Assembly (NCBI GenBank): GCA_020248865.1
Contig: JADCGS010000025.1
Coordinates: 62,001 to 126,000 of the forward strand
DNA from: Burkholderiales bacterium
Lineage (GTDB): Bacteria; Pseudomonadota; Gammaproteobacteria; Burkholderiales; Burkholderiaceae_F
Length of the DNA: 64,000 nt
Reading direction: 5' to 3'
This document shows, piece by piece, positions 42,903 to 55,731 of the stretch; the first letter of the stretch is position 1; every line of letters begins with the position of its first letter. Both the position numbers and the translations under genes were made by a program. Below the pieces are notes generated by a model. It searched no databases. It was not told the origin of the DNA and worked only from the letters and a program-made list of their open reading frames with translations.

Positions 42903-44621
42903 CTACTGGCTCTTGGTGTCCAGCTTGGCCTTGAGCAGCGCGCCCAGGTTGGTGGTGCCGGTCTGGGCCTCGGATTGCATCCGCTGCATTTGCTCGGCGG
43001 TCTCGGCGTTGTCCTTCGCCTTGATCGACAGCTGGATGCTGCGGTTCTTGCGGTCGACATTGACGATCATTGCCGTGACGCTGTCGCCCTCCTTGATGTG
43101 GGTACGCGCGTCCTCCACGCGATCCGGGGAGATCTCCGAGGCCCGCAGATAGCCCTCGACCTCGCCGCCGATGGCCACCACCGCGCCCTTCGCGTCCACC
43201 GACTTGACCGTGCCCGTGACGACTTGCCCCTTCTCAACCGTGCCGGCGAAGTTGGTGAACGGATCGCCACCGAGCTGCTTGACACCCAGGCTGATGCGCT
43301 CGCGATCGGTGTCGATGGCCAGCACCACGGCCTCCAACTCGTCGCCCTTCTTGTACTTGCGCACCGCCTCTTCGCCCGGCTCGTTCCAGGACAGGTCGGA
43401 CAGATGCACGAGACCGTCGATGCCGCCCGGCAGGCCGATGAAGACGCCGAAGTCGGTGATCGACTTGATCTGGCCACGGACCTTGTCGCCCTTCTTGTGC
43501 GAAGTGGAAAAGTCATCCCAGGGATTGGGCTTGCACTGCTTCATGCCCAGCGAGATGCGGCGTCGGTCCTCGTCGATCTCCAGGACCATGACCTCGACTT
43601 CGTCGCCCAGCTGAACGACTTTCTTCGGATCGACGTTCTTGTTGGTCCAGTCCATCTCCGACACGTGGACCAGGCCTTCGATGCCGGCTTCGATCTCCAC
43701 GAAAGCGCCGTAGTCGGTGATGTTGGTGACCTTGCCGAACAGGCGCGTGCCCTGCGGATAGCGGCGCGCCAGCCCGACCCAGGGGTCCTCGCCCAGCTGC
43801 TTGATGCCCAGTGAGACGCGATTTTTTTCCTGGTCGAACTTCAGGACCTTGGCGGTCAGCTCCTGGCCGACCTGCACCACCTCGCTCGGGTGGCGCACGC
43901 GGCGCCAGGCCAAGTCGGTGATGTGCAGCAGGCCGTCGATGCCACCGAGGTCGACGAAGGCACCATAGTCGGTGATGTTCTTGACGGTACCCTTGACGAC
44001 CGCGCCTTCCCTGAGGGTTTCCAGCAGCTTCTGGCGCTCCTCGCCCATGCTGGCCTCGACTACGGCACGCCGCGACAGCACCACGTTGTTGCGTTTGCGG
44101 TCGAGCTTGATGACCTTGAACTCCAGCGTCTTGCCCTCGTAGGGCGTGGTGTCCTTGACCGGACGCATGTCCACCAGCGAGCCGGGCAGGAATGCGCGGA
44201 TGCCGTTGGTCATCACCGTGAGGCCCCCCTTGACCTTGCCGGTGACGGTGCCGGCGATCTGCTCGCCGTTTTCGAGCGCCTTTTCGAGATTGAGCCAGGC
44301 GGCCAGGCGCTTGGCCTTGTCGCGCGACAGGATGGTGTCGCCGTAGCCGTTCTCGAGCGACTCGATCGCCACCGACACGAAGTCGCCGGGCTTGACGTCG
44401 ATCGCGCCGACGTCGTTCTTGAATTCGTCAATCGGGATATAGGCCTCGGACTTCAGCCCGGCGTTGACCACCACAAAGTTGTAGTCGACGCGCACCACCT
44501 CGGCGGTGATGACCTCGCCCTGCTTCATTTCCTGCCGCGACAGGCTCTCCTCGAAGAGGGCGGCAAAAGACTCGCTACCGGCCGTACCCATGGCCTTGAA
44601 CTGCATTGCAACGGATGACAT
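42903..44621 (-). CDS. rpsA: 30S ribosomal protein S1
   Basis: 572 residues with six S1 RNA-binding repeats, the last four marked by the phrase '[28 protein letters not shown]' and 'RISLG(M/V)KQ'. The start ATG 44619-44621 gives a short extra tail ([11 protein letters not shown]) before the common beginning [10 protein letters not shown]; a later ATG at 44606 or 44591 is possible. It brings mRNA to the 30S subunit. The gene lies between cmk and ihfB as in most Proteobacteria. The 172-bp leader (44622-44793) is AT-richer than its surroundings and probably holds the autoregulatory S1 binding region, though no clear promoter was found. Confidence 0.96.
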   Translation of the reverse strand: MSSVAMQFKAMGTAGSESFAALFEESLSRQEMKQGEVITAEVVRVDYNFVVVNAGLKSEAYIPIDEFKNDVGAIDVKPGDFVSVAIESLENGYGDTILSRDKAKRLAAWLNLEKALENGEQIAGTVTGKVKGGLTVMTNGIRAFLPGSLVDMRPVKDTTPYEGKTLEFKVIKLDRKRNNVVLSRRAVVEASMGEERQKLLETLREGAVVKGTVKNITDYGAFVDLGGIDGLLHITDLAWRRVRHPSEVVQVGQELTAKVLKFDQEKNRVSLGIKQLGEDPWVGLARRYPQGTRLFGKVTNITDYGAFVEIEAGIEGLVHVSEMDWTNKNVDPKKVVQLGDEVEVMVLEIDEDRRRISLGMKQCKPNPWDDFSTSHKKGDKVRGQIKSITDFGVFIGLPGGIDGLVHLSDLSWNEPGEEAVRKYKKGDELEAVVLAIDTDRERISLGVKQLGGDPFTNFAGTVEKGQVVTGTVKSVDAKGAVVAIGGEVEGYLRASEISPDRVEDARTHIKEGDSVTAMIVNVDRKNRSIQLSIKAKDNAETAEQMQRMQSEAQTGTTNLGALLKAKLDTKSQ

Positions 44622-44793
44622 TCAGTGACTTTCAGTCTCACCCGCGCTTTGCACGCAGGCGGAGTTGGAAGAATGCGGCAGGCAAAGATGAATAGGCCTG
44701 CCGCGCCGGGTAATGCTATTGCCTGGTGCCTACTGCGTAGTGCTCCCCTACTTCACATCACATTCTTGTCGAAACGCGTCGTGCACCACGAGG

Positions 44794-45507
44794 CTATTCG
44801 CTGCGCCGGCTGGCCTGTCTGAACCAGTGGAGCACGGCGTCGACCACCTCACCGATGCCGAGTCCGGAAGAATCGAGCAGCAGCGCATCTTGTGCAGGCC
44901 TGAGCGGCGCTTCTGCGCGCATGGAATCGCGCTCGTCACGCGCTCGCAGATCCTGCAAAAGGGCATCTATGCTAGCGGCAAATCCCTTTTCCATCAACTG
45001 CTTATGGCGCCGCTCGGCGCGCGCCGGCACGCTGGCGGTCAGGTAAACCTTCAACAAGGCGTCGGGAAACACCACGGTACCCATGTCGCGCCCGTCAGCT
45101 ACCAGGCCGGGCGGCTGGCGGAACGACCGCTGCAGTTGAAGGAGCGCAGCGCGCAAGGGCGCATGCACCGCCACCTGCGAAGCCAGTCGGCTGACCTCCT
45201 CGGTGCGGATGGCCCGCGACACGTCTTCGCCATCGAGCACGATGCGTCCCGCGCCAAAGTGCGGCTGCAGGCCGCGCGCCAGCGCCGTCAGCGCTACCGC
45301 ATCGTCGGGCGAACAGCCCAACTGCAACGCGCGCAGCGCCACAAGCCGGTACAGCGCGCCGCTGTCCAGGTAGTGGAAGCCGAGGGCGACCGCCACGCGC
45401 TCGGCCACCGTGCCCTTGCCCGAGGCGGTCGGGCCGTCGATGGTGATGACCGGAACAACGGTGCCGGCGGCGGTCGGAGTTGAGGCTCCGGCAGCTGTTG
45501 AATTCAT
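44794..45507 (-). CDS. cmk: Cytidylate kinase
   Basis: 237 residues from ATG 45505-45507. Walker [10 protein letters not shown] (25-33) in [19 protein letters not shown] is followed by [43 protein letters not shown] and [16 protein letters not shown]. It phosphorylates CMP and dCMP. The first 18 residues are an Ala/Thr-rich extension not present in E. coli. The order aroA-cmk-rpsA is the usual one. It lies 166 bp downstream of aroA, and that gap holds a short direct repeat. Confidence 0.94.
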   Translation of the reverse strand: MNSTAAGASTPTAAGTVVPVITIDGPTASGKGTVAERVAVALGFHYLDSGALYRLVALRALQLGCSPDDAVALTALARGLQPHFGAGRIVLDGEDVSRAIRTEEVSRLASQVAVHAPLRAALLQLQRSFRQPPGLVADGRDMGTVVFPDALLKVYLTASVPARAERRHKQLMEKGFAASIDALLQDLRARDERDSMRAEAPLRPAQDALLLDSSGLGIGEVVDAVLHWFRQASRRSE

Positions 45508-45584
45508 CGGGGCTACCGCGCAGGCTCGGAGGAAGCAGGCATACGACTACACGGGACGCGAGCGGGCGCATCGGATGGCCGGCC

Positions 45585-45645
45585 CGACACGCCGGCGCAA
45601 CCCACTCGCATCGAGTCTGGGCGAACCGCCGACACGCCGGCGCAA
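45585..45645. repeat. Direct repeat pair between aroA and cmk
   Basis: The 16-base CGACACGCCGGCGCAA occurs at 45585-45600 and 45630-45645, 45 bp apart, in the 166-bp aroA-cmk gap. Confidence 0.8.
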
Positions 45646-45674
45646 TTCAAGCGCGAGGGCAAAGCGACAGCGCG

Positions 45675-46994
45675 TCATAACGGCGTACCCGCGGTGCGCC
45701 CCAGTAGCGCCGCCAGGCGCGTGAAATAGTCCGGGAAGGTCTTGGCGACACAGCCGGGGTCCTCGATGGTCACAGCGGATCCGCCGGCCGCGGCCAGCGA
45801 CAAGCACATGGCCATGCGGTGGTCATCGTAGGTCCGCACGGTAGCTACGCGCCATGTCGTCGGCCCGGTGACGGCCAGCCAGTCGGGCCCCTCTTCCACG
45901 CGGGCACCGAGCCGGCGCAGCTCGGCCGCCATCGCGGCGATGCGGTCGGTCTCCTTGACGCGCCAGGAGCCGATTCCCCGCAGCACGGTGCGCCCCCGGG
46001 CAAAGGCGGCCAGAACCGCAGCGGTCATGGCGGCATCGGGAATCTCAGTGCAGTCGTAGTCGACGGCGGCCAGCGGGGCGCCAGCGGCGGGGCCGCGCGC
46101 CTCCATCCAGTCCGGCCCGAGCGTGACCTGCCCGCCCATCGCGCGCGCCAGCTGGGCAAAGGCGACGTCGCCCTGCACGCTGTCTGCGCCCACCCCCTCG
46201 ATGCGCACCGGCCCGCCGGCCAGCAGCCCCAGGGCGATGAAGTACGACGCGCCGGAGGCATCGCCCTCCACGGCGAACCGCCCGGGCGCGCGGTAGCCGG
46301 CGCGCGGCACGCGAAAGCGCTGCCCGTCCTGCGCCACGGCCACCCCGAAACGCGCCATCAGCTGCACCGTCATGGTGACGTAGGGCTGCGAGATCAGCGC
46401 GCCCGGCACCTCGATGCTGAGCCCGCCGGCCGGCGCGATCAGCGGTGCGGCCATCAGCAAACTGCTGACGAACTGGCTGGAGGTGTCGCCGCGGATGAGC
46501 ACGTGGTCGCCCGCCAGCGGCGCTGCCGGCTCGATCAGCAGCGGCGGATAGCCCGACGTTCCGGCGTAGCCGACGCGCGCACCGAGCGAGTTCAGCGCAT
46601 CCACGAGGTCGCCGATGGGCCGCTCGCGCATCCGCGCCACACCGTCGAGCCGGTAGTGCCCGCCAGCCCAGGCCAGCAGCGCCGCCAATGGCCGCATGGC
46701 CGTGCCGGCGTTGCCGAGGAACAGTTCGGCACGCCGATTGGGAATCCGCCCGCCGGAACCGCGTACCCGCATCGCAGCGCCGTCCGGCTCCACGCTGATG
46801 CCAAGCGTGCGCAGGGCCTCGATCATGATGCGCGTGTCATCCGCATCGAGCAGCCCGGTGAGCAGGGTTGCCCCGTCCGACAGGGCGGCCAGCAGCAGGG
46901 CGCGGTTGGAGATGCTCTTGGAGCCCGGCAACACCACCGTCCCGCGCGCCGTGGCGAACGGCGCGATAGTCAGCGTCGGCGGATCGACGCTCAT
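45675..46994 (-). CDS. aroA: 3-phosphoshikimate 1-carboxyvinyltransferase (EPSP synthase)
   Basis: 439 residues from ATG 46992-46994. The conserved stretches are LPGSKSISNRALLLAALSDG (22-41), the phosphate and PEP binding LGNAGTAMRPLAA (about 94-106), RMRERPIGDLVDALNSLGA, DTSSQFVSSLLM and the C-terminal IGSWRVKETDRIAAMA and TYDDHRMAMCLSLAA. The GNAGTAMRP motif is of the class I, glyphosate-sensitive type. It makes EPSP for chorismate. It follows tyrA after 115 bp in a five-gene amino-acid block running from serC. Confidence 0.96.
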   Translation of the reverse strand: MSVDPPTLTIAPFATARGTVVLPGSKSISNRALLLAALSDGATLLTGLLDADDTRIMIEALRTLGISVEPDGAAMRVRGSGGRIPNRRAELFLGNAGTAMRPLAALLAWAGGHYRLDGVARMRERPIGDLVDALNSLGARVGYAGTSGYPPLLIEPAAPLAGDHVLIRGDTSSQFVSSLLMAAPLIAPAGGLSIEVPGALISQPYVTMTVQLMARFGVAVAQDGQRFRVPRAGYRAPGRFAVEGDASGASYFIALGLLAGGPVRIEGVGADSVQGDVAFAQLARAMGGQVTLGPDWMEARGPAAGAPLAAVDYDCTEIPDAAMTAAVLAAFARGRTVLRGIGSWRVKETDRIAAMAAELRRLGARVEEGPDWLAVTGPTTWRVATVRTYDDHRMAMCLSLAAAGGSAVTIEDPGCVAKTFPDYFTRLAALLGRTAGTPL

Positions 46995-47109
46995 CGGCCT
47001 ACTTGCGCCATGCGGCACGAGCGCAGGGGCATCCCGCGCGGGATCGGCACCCGACCGCTGTCGCGCCGCGCCGCACGGACACCGGCCTGCGGGCGGCCGG
47101 GCGACGGTC

Positions 47110-48042
47110 TCATGCGCCGCTCTCCGGGCGCCGCTCCTGCACGGCCTGTCCGCGCCGCGTGCGGCTGGCCAGCTCGAACATCGCTTCGAGCGCAGCGGCA
47201 TCGCGACCGTCGACCGCCGCCTGCAGGCGCTCCAGCCAGCCGCGGTAGTGTCGCAGTTCGGCCGACAGCGCCGGCTGGTTCGCCAGCGCCACGTCGCGCC
47301 ACATCTCGGGGCTGGCGGCGGCAATGCGCGTGAAGTCGCGGAAGCCCGCCCCGGCAAAGCCGAGCTTGTGCGCGCCATCGGACTCGCTGGCAATGGCCGC
47401 GACCAGCGCGAAGGCCAGCAGGTGCGGCAGATGGCTGACGGCGGCAAAGATGCGGTCGTGTTCCTCGGCGCCCATGCGCAGCACGCGCGCGCCGGCCGCC
47501 CGCCACAGCGCCTCCACGCGTGCCAGCGCCTCGGCGTGGGTCTCATCGGTCGGCGTGGTGATCGCCAGCCGGTCGCGAAACAGCGTGGCCTGCGCGTACT
47601 GCACACCGGGCATCTCGCCGCCGGCAATCGGGTGACCGGGGACGAAGCGCCGCAGCGAGAAGCTGCTGTTGGCCGCCAGCGAGCGACGCGCGGACTCGAT
47701 GACCGAGCCCTTGGTGCTGCCGACGTCGGTGATGACGGCAAACGGCGCGGCGTGCCGAGCCACCTCGTCCAGCAGCGAATCCATCGCACCGACCGGCGCC
47801 GCGAGCAGGACCAGGTCGGCATCGGCCACCGCCTGCGCGACGCTGGCGGCAGCCTCGTCGATGGCCCCCCGCGCCTGCGCCCGCGCGAGCGCGCCGGCGT
47901 CGCGGTCGAATCCGGCCACGCGCCCGACGGCGCCTGCGGCGCGCCAGGCCAGCGCCGCCGAGCCGCCGATCAGCCCGACCCCGAGCAGCGCCAGCCGCTC
48001 GAAGCGAACGGTGCTCGCCGCGGCGGCGGTGGCGCCGCTCAC
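47110..48042 (-). CDS. tyrA: Prephenate dehydrogenase
   Basis: 310 residues from GTG 48040-48042, which overlaps the hisC stop as GTGA. The NAD-binding loop LLGVGLIGGSAALAWR (about 17-32), ITDVGSTKGSVI (about 99-110) and FVPGHPIAGGEMPG with the active-site His (about 128-141) are intact. DRIFAAVSHLPHLLAF and AGAGFRDFTRIAAASPEMWRD (about 225-270) complete the family pattern. It converts prephenate to 4-hydroxyphenylpyruvate in tyrosine synthesis. No ACT domain is visible, so feedback by tyrosine through such a domain is unlikely. Confidence 0.93.
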   Translation of the reverse strand: MSGATAAAASTVRFERLALLGVGLIGGSAALAWRAAGAVGRVAGFDRDAGALARAQARGAIDEAAASVAQAVADADLVLLAAPVGAMDSLLDEVARHAAPFAVITDVGSTKGSVIESARRSLAANSSFSLRRFVPGHPIAGGEMPGVQYAQATLFRDRLAITTPTDETHAEALARVEALWRAAGARVLRMGAEEHDRIFAAVSHLPHLLAFALVAAIASESDGAHKLGFAGAGFRDFTRIAAASPEMWRDVALANQPALSAELRHYRGWLERLQAAVDGRDAAALEAMFELASRTRRGQAVQERRPESGA

Positions 48043-49163
48043 TGCGCCCGTGCTGCGGCCAGCGCCGGCGGCAGCACTTCCAGGAAGCGCGCGTTCTCCG
48101 CCGCCAGCCCGACGGTCACGCGCAGCCACTCGGGCAGCCCGTAGTTGGCCACCGGTCGCACGATCACGCCACGCCGGAGCAGCTCCTGGTAGACGCGCGC
48201 CGCCGGCCCGACCTTCACGAGCACGAAGTTGCCGAACGGCGGCACGTAGTCGAGCCCGAGGCGATCGAACGCCGCCGTCAGGGTGTGCAGGCCCGCGCGG
48301 TTGAGCGCGTAGCTGCGCTCCAGGAAGTCCGCATCGTCGAGCGCGGCCGCAGCCGCCACCTGCGCCAGCGCGTTGACGTTGAACGGCTGGCGCACGCGGT
48401 TCAGCAGGTCGGTCAGCGCCGGCTGGGCGATGCCGTAGCCAACCCGCAGCCCGGCCAGGCCGAAGGCCTTGGAGAAGCTGCGCGAGACGATCAGGTTGGG
48501 ATGCCGGCGCACCCAGGCCACGCTGTCGTAGCGCAGTTCGGGCGGCAGGTACTCGTTGTAGGCCTCGTCCAGGACCACCACGACCGCGCGCGGCACCTGC
48601 GCCAAGAAGGCGGCCAGAGCCGGCGCCGGCAGGAAGGTGCCGGTCGGATTGTTGGGGTTGGCGATGAACACCAGGCGCGTGTCGGGCCGGATGGCCGCTG
48701 CCATCGCCGCCAGATCGTGGCCGTAATCGCGCGCCGGGACCACGATCGCCTGCGCGCCGCGGGCCTGCGTAGCCAGCGCGTAGACGGCGAAGGAATGCTG
48801 CGAGTACACGCAGCTTGCCTGCGGATTCAGCGTGACCGCCGCGGCCGCCTCCAGAATGTCGTTGCTGCCGTTGCCCAGCGTGAGCCAGTCGGCCGGCACG
48901 CCGTAGCGCGCCGCCAGGCGCGCCTTCAGCGCGAAGCCGTTGGCATCTGGATAGCGGCCCAGATCGGTCGCGCGCAGGAGCGCCGCGCGCGCCGACTCGG
49001 GCATGCCGAGCGGGTTCTCGTTGGAGGCGAGCTTGACGATCGACTCGGGCGCAAGACCGAGCTCGCGCGCCAGCTCTTCGATCGGTTTGCCGGCCTGGTA
49101 GGGCGCAATCTGCCGCACGTACTCCAGTGCGGCGATGCCCGTGGTGTCGGTTGCAGTTGTCAT
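48039..49163 (-). CDS. hisC: Histidinol-phosphate / aromatic aminotransferase (HisC family)
   Basis: 374 residues from ATG 49161-49163. Fold-type I PLP enzyme with VKLASNENPLGMPESA (43-58), ANPNNPTGTFLP (about 168-179), VLDEAYNEYLP (about 198-208) and the PLP lysine in SRSFSKAFGLAGLRVGYG (about 226-243). In Betaproteobacteria this copy between pheA and tyrA probably works in phenylalanine/tyrosine transamination as well as, or instead of, histidine synthesis; that is inferred from position. It is coupled to tyrA by a 4-base overlap. Confidence 0.92.
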   Translation of the reverse strand: MTTATDTTGIAALEYVRQIAPYQAGKPIEELARELGLAPESIVKLASNENPLGMPESARAALLRATDLGRYPDANGFALKARLAARYGVPADWLTLGNGSNDILEAAAAVTLNPQASCVYSQHSFAVYALATQARGAQAIVVPARDYGHDLAAMAAAIRPDTRLVFIANPNNPTGTFLPAPALAAFLAQVPRAVVVVLDEAYNEYLPPELRYDSVAWVRRHPNLIVSRSFSKAFGLAGLRVGYGIAQPALTDLLNRVRQPFNVNALAQVAAAAALDDADFLERSYALNRAGLHTLTAAFDRLGLDYVPPFGNFVLVKVGPAARVYQELLRRGVIVRPVANYGLPEWLRVTVGLAAENARFLEVLPPALAAARAQ

Positions 49164-49211
49164 GTCGGGTGCGGGCGTCGATCCGCCCGGTGGTCGATCC
49201 TCGGGTCTGGC

Positions 49212-50282
49212 TCAGGCTTCCATCGGGTAGGAGCCCAGGCTCTTGTAGAACGCACAGACGCTGCGCAGGGCAGCCAGCGCCGGCGCCGTCTTGTCGTCGC
49301 GCTCGTGGCCTTCGAGATCGACGTAGAAGTAGTACTCCCAGGCCCCCATCTTGGCCGGCCGCGATTCGAAACGCGTCATCGAAACGCCGTGCTGCGCCAG
49401 CGGAGTCAGCATGTGGCAGACGGCGCCCGGCCGGTTGTGGACCGAAAGGATCAGCGAGGTCTTGTCGCGGCCCGAAGGCTGCGTGTCCTGGCGGCCGAGC
49501 ACCACGAAGCGGGTGCGGTTCTGCGGGTCGTCCTGAATGTGGCTGGCGGCCTGCTGCAGGCCGTAGAGCGTGGCGGCGTTCTCGCCGGCGATGGCGGCCA
49601 CTGTCGCGTCGACAGATGCCAGCCGGGCCCCCTCGGCATTGCTCGACACGGCCAAGCGCTCGATGCCCGGCAGGTGCTGGTTGAGCCACTCGACGCACTG
49701 CCCGAGGGCCTGCGCGTGCGCGCACACGCGGCCGATGCCCTCGAAGCTGCCCGACTGGGTCAGCAGGTGATGGCGCACGGGCACCGACACCTCCGCCAGG
49801 ATGCGCAACCGGGTCTGCAGCAACAGGTCCAGCGAGCGGCTGACCGCGCCCTCGGTGGAGTTTTCCACCGGCACCACGGCAAAGTCGACGGTGCCGGCCT
49901 CGGCCAGCCGGAACACCTCGTCGATGCTGGCACAGGGCTCGCCGGCCACGCCGGTGCCGAACTGCTTGAGCATCGCCAGCTCGGAGAAGGTGCCGGCCGG
50001 TCCCAGGTAGGCCACGTGCAGCGGCCGCTCCAGCGCGCGGCAGGCCGAAATGATCTCGCGGTAGACCCCGCAGATCGCGCCCTCGGCCAGCGGGCCAGCG
50101 TTCAGCGCCGCCACCTTGCGCAGCACCTCGGCCTCGCGCTCCGGCCGGTACACCGGCGCATTGTTGCTCTGCTTCAGTTGCCCGACCTGCTGCGCCAGGT
50201 GAGCGCGCTGGTTGAGCAGACGCACCAGCTCGCGGTCGACCGCATCGATGCTCTCGCGCAGCGGCTTGAGTTGCTCGTCCAT
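49212..50282 (-). CDS. pheA: Bifunctional chorismate mutase / prephenate dehydratase
   Basis: 356 residues from ATG 50280-50282. The chorismate mutase domain covers about 1-85 (LRESIDAVDRELVRLLNQRA, VYRPEREAEVLRKV). The prephenate dehydratase domain (about 92-265) has YLGPAGTFSELA and the catalytic VPVENSTEGAVSRSLD. The ACT domain (about 277-350) has MTRFESRPAK for phenylalanine feedback. It makes phenylpyruvate from chorismate in two steps. It begins 14 bp after serC, and it lies 48 bp before hisC. Confidence 0.96.
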   Translation of the reverse strand: MDEQLKPLRESIDAVDRELVRLLNQRAHLAQQVGQLKQSNNAPVYRPEREAEVLRKVAALNAGPLAEGAICGVYREIISACRALERPLHVAYLGPAGTFSELAMLKQFGTGVAGEPCASIDEVFRLAEAGTVDFAVVPVENSTEGAVSRSLDLLLQTRLRILAEVSVPVRHHLLTQSGSFEGIGRVCAHAQALGQCVEWLNQHLPGIERLAVSSNAEGARLASVDATVAAIAGENAATLYGLQQAASHIQDDPQNRTRFVVLGRQDTQPSGRDKTSLILSVHNRPGAVCHMLTPLAQHGVSMTRFESRPAKMGAWEYYFYVDLEGHERDDKTAPALAALRSVCAFYKSLGSYPMEA

Positions 50283-50296
50283 GGGCGCGCTTTCCC

Positions 50297-51382
50297 TCAG
50301 CCGTGGCGCTGTGCGAAGTCGTGCATGAAGCCCACCAGCGCCTGCACGCCCGCCAGGGGCATGGCGTTGTAGATGGAAGCGCGCATGCCGCCCACCGCGC
50401 GATGACCCTTGAGCTGCACCAGGCTGCACGCGGCGGCCTCGGCCAGAAAGGTCGCCTCCAGTCGCTCGTCGCGCAATGCGAATGGCACGTTCATGCGCGA
50501 GCGGTGCGCGGGCCGCACGCGATTGACGTAGAAGCCGGCCGACCCGTCGATGGCCTCGTACAGCAGGCGCGACTTCTCGATGTTGCGCCGCTCGATCTCA
50601 GCCACGCCGCCTTCGGCCCGCAGCCAGCGCAGCACCAGCATTGCGATGTAGACCGAAAACGTGGCCGGCGTGTTCCACATCGACTGCGCGTCCGCATAGG
50701 CCCTGTAGTCCAGCATCGTCGGCCAGCGGCTCGACGCATGGCCGATCAGGTCCTCGCGCACGATCACGGCCGTCAGGCCGGCCGGGCCGAAGTTCTTCTG
50801 CGCACAGGCGTAGATCAGGCCATGCCGCGCGAAGTCCACCGGCCGCGACAGGAAGCTCGACGACATGTCGGCCACCAGCGGCACGCCACCCGTTTCGGGT
50901 ACGTAGTCGAACTCCACCCCGTGGATGGTCTCGTTGGGGCAGTAATGGGCGTAGGCGGCCTGCGGGTCGAGTCGCAGCTCAACTTGCGCCGGCACATGAC
51001 AACAGCCCGCGGCCACGGTGTCGGCCGCCTCGCTCACGTTGCAGAAGCGGCGCGCTTCCTCGGCCGCCGCCCTGCTCCAGTGGCCGGTGACGATGTAATC
51101 GGCGTTGAACTTCGGCCCCAGCAGGTTGATCGGCACCATCGCGAACTGCTGATGCCCGCCGCCCTGCATGAACAGGATGCGGTAGTGCGCGGGCACCTGC
51201 AGCAGGGTGCGCAGCAGCCCTTCGGTCTCCTGCATCACGGCCACGAACTCAGGCGACCGGTGGCTGGTCTCCATCACCGAGTAGCCGCGGCCCTGCCAGT
51301 CGAGCAGTTCGAGCTGCGCCTGGCGCAGCACCGCCTCAGGCAGCACTGCGGGGCCAGAGGCGAAGTTGTAGATGCGGCTCAT
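50297..51382 (-). CDS. serC: Phosphoserine aminotransferase
   Basis: 361 residues from ATG 51380-51382 (SRIYNFASGPAVLPEAVLRQ). PLP lysine in YACAQKNFGPAGL (about 196-208), substrate loop ETSHRSPEFVAV (38-49) and C-terminal GHRAVGGMRASIYNAMPLAGV (about 330-350) are all present. It forms 3-phosphoserine for serine, and also 3-hydroxy-4-phosphothreonine for pyridoxal phosphate in gammaproteobacteria. The gene lies between gyrA and pheA, with 51 bp to gyrA, in the conserved order of Betaproteobacteria. Confidence 0.96.
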   Translation of the reverse strand: MSRIYNFASGPAVLPEAVLRQAQLELLDWQGRGYSVMETSHRSPEFVAVMQETEGLLRTLLQVPAHYRILFMQGGGHQQFAMVPINLLGPKFNADYIVTGHWSRAAAEEARRFCNVSEAADTVAAGCCHVPAQVELRLDPQAAYAHYCPNETIHGVEFDYVPETGGVPLVADMSSSFLSRPVDFARHGLIYACAQKNFGPAGLTAVIVREDLIGHASSRWPTMLDYRAYADAQSMWNTPATFSVYIAMLVLRWLRAEGGVAEIERRNIEKSRLLYEAIDGSAGFYVNRVRPAHRSRMNVPFALRDERLEATFLAEAAACSLVQLKGHRAVGGMRASIYNAMPLAGVQALVGFMHDFAQRHG

Positions 51383-51433
51383 CGCGCTGCAGGGTTGTCG
51401 CGAGGCTGAGGTCGGCCCGGCCGGCAGACCCGC

Positions 51434-54097
<2,664 letters not shown>

Positions 54098-54260
54098 CGG
54101 CGGCAGGCCCGGCAGGAGGCTTGCGCGACCGGCAAGCCGCGCCCGTTCATGCGGGCAGGGGAAACCGAAATTCTATCAGCGCGCCCCTCTGCGGAGCCGG
54201 TGACCCGACCCATGCGTGGCACCATCCGGAATTGACCGCACCGCGACGCCGCTTCGAGCC

Positions 54261-54300
54261 GCGCAGATTCGCGCCGATCCGCGCCGATTCGCGCCCACCC
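54261..54300. repeat. Four tandem 10-bp repeats in the MtaD-like gene leader
   Basis: Units GCGCAGATTC, GCGCCGATCC, GCGCCGATTC and GCGCCCACCC run from 54261 to 54300, ending nine bases before the ATG at 54310, and take the place where a ribosome site would be expected. Confidence 0.75.
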
Positions 54301-54309
54301 CCGAACGCC

Positions 54310-55659
54310 ATGCAGACCATCGACACCCTGATCGAAGCCCGCTGGATCCTGCCCGTCGTGCCACGGGCTTGCGTGCTCGAGCAGCACGCGGTGGCCATCG
54401 ATGCCGGCCGCATCGTCGCCGTGCTGCCGAGCGAGCAGGCGGCCCTCCGGTACGCCGCCCGCGACACGGTGCGTCTGCCCGACCACGCCCTGACGCCGGG
54501 GCTGGTCAACGCGCACACCCACGCCGCGATGACCCTGCTGCGCGGCGTCGGCGACGACCTGCCCCTGATGCGCTGGCTGTCCGAGCGCATTTGGCCGCTG
54601 GAGCGGGCCCTGGTCAGCGAGAGCTTCGTGCACGACGGCTCGCTGCTGGCCGGGCTCGAGCAGTTGCGCGGTGGCGTGACAACCTGCTCCGACATGTACT
54701 TCTTTCCGGAGGCGGCCGCGCGCGGGCTGCGCAGCGCCGGCATGCGCGTGGTCCAGGGGATCATCGCCATCGAGTTTCCGAGCGCCTACGCCAGCGATGC
54801 CGAGGACTACCTGCGCAAGGGCCTGGCCGCGCGCGATGCGCTGCGCGGCGACCCGCTGGCGAGCTTCACGCTGGCTCCGCATGCGCCCTACACCGTGGCC
54901 GATGCCACCTTGCGCCGGATCGCCACCTACGCCGAGGAACTCGACCTGCCGGTCCACATCCACATCCACGAGACGGCCGGCGAAGTGGCCGACAGCCTGC
55001 GCGAGCACGGCCAGCGGCCGCTGGCGCGGCTGCAGCGCCTGGGACTGGTGACGGAACGGCTGATCGCGGTGCACGCCGTGCACCTGGAGGATGCCGAGAT
55101 CGCCCTGCTCGCCGAGCGTGGCGCTTCGGTGGCGCACTGTCCTTCGTCCAACCTGAAGCTGGCGAGCGGCTTCGCCCCGGTGGCGCGACTGCTGGCGGCC
55201 GGCGTGAACGTGGCCATCGGCACGGACGGGGCCGCCAGCAACGACCGACTCGACGTGATGGAAGACATGCGCCTGGCAGCGCTGCTTGCCAAGGGCGTGT
55301 CGCAGGACGCCACCGCGCTGCCGGCATGGCGTGCGCTTGAGGCCGCAACGCTGGGAGGTGCCCGGGCGCTCGGCCTCGAAGCGCGTGTCGGCTCGCTCGA
55401 ACCGGGCAAGGAGGCGGACCTGGCGGCTTTCGACCTGGGCGCGCTGCATCTGCAGCCCTGCTTCGACCCGCTCGCGCAACTCGTCTACGCCGCCGGCCGA
55501 GATGCCGTCACCGACGTCTGGGTGCGCGGGATGCCTGTTGTGCGAAAGCGACAGGCAGTCGAATGGGCATCGGCACCGCGATTGGACGCCATCTGCGCAA
55601 TGATGGGCGCGTGGCAGAATCGAATGCGGCAGTTGCTGGAATCACCTGCGCATGGCTGA
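54310..55659 (+). CDS. TRZ/ATZ-type amidohydrolase (MtaD-like MTA/SAH deaminase)
   Basis: 449 residues from ATG 54310. Amidohydrolase metal motifs are intact: VNAHTHAAMTLLRG (about 66-79), VHIHIHETAGEV (about 217-228), VHAVHLEDAE and IGTDGAASNDRLDVMEDMR (about 306-324). The family removes amino groups from 5'-methylthioadenosine, S-adenosylhomocysteine or related ring compounds. In Betaproteobacteria this gene is usually next to ubiG, so a role in recycling SAH from methyltransferases such as UbiG is plausible, but this is inference. No clear ribosome site is seen. Confidence 0.88.
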   Translation: MQTIDTLIEARWILPVVPRACVLEQHAVAIDAGRIVAVLPSEQAALRYAARDTVRLPDHALTPGLVNAHTHAAMTLLRGVGDDLPLMRWLSERIWPLERALVSESFVHDGSLLAGLEQLRGGVTTCSDMYFFPEAAARGLRSAGMRVVQGIIAIEFPSAYASDAEDYLRKGLAARDALRGDPLASFTLAPHAPYTVADATLRRIATYAEELDLPVHIHIHETAGEVADSLREHGQRPLARLQRLGLVTERLIAVHAVHLEDAEIALLAERGASVAHCPSSNLKLASGFAPVARLLAAGVNVAIGTDGAASNDRLDVMEDMRLAALLAKGVSQDATALPAWRALEAATLGGARALGLEARVGSLEPGKEADLAAFDLGALHLQPCFDPLAQLVYAAGRDAVTDVWVRGMPVVRKRQAVEWASAPRLDAICAMMGAWQNRMRQLLESPAHG

Positions 55660-55731
55660 GCGCTATCGCGCGCTCAGGCTGGCAGTCAACCGGACACCGG
55701 CCGAACCCGGCTCCACGTGTGAGGAGAAAGA

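Noticed and set aside
46696-50372. Long plus-strand frames over aroA, tyrA, hisC and pheA
   Set aside because: Their translations are low-complexity mirror frames; the minus-strand enzymes have all catalytic motifs.
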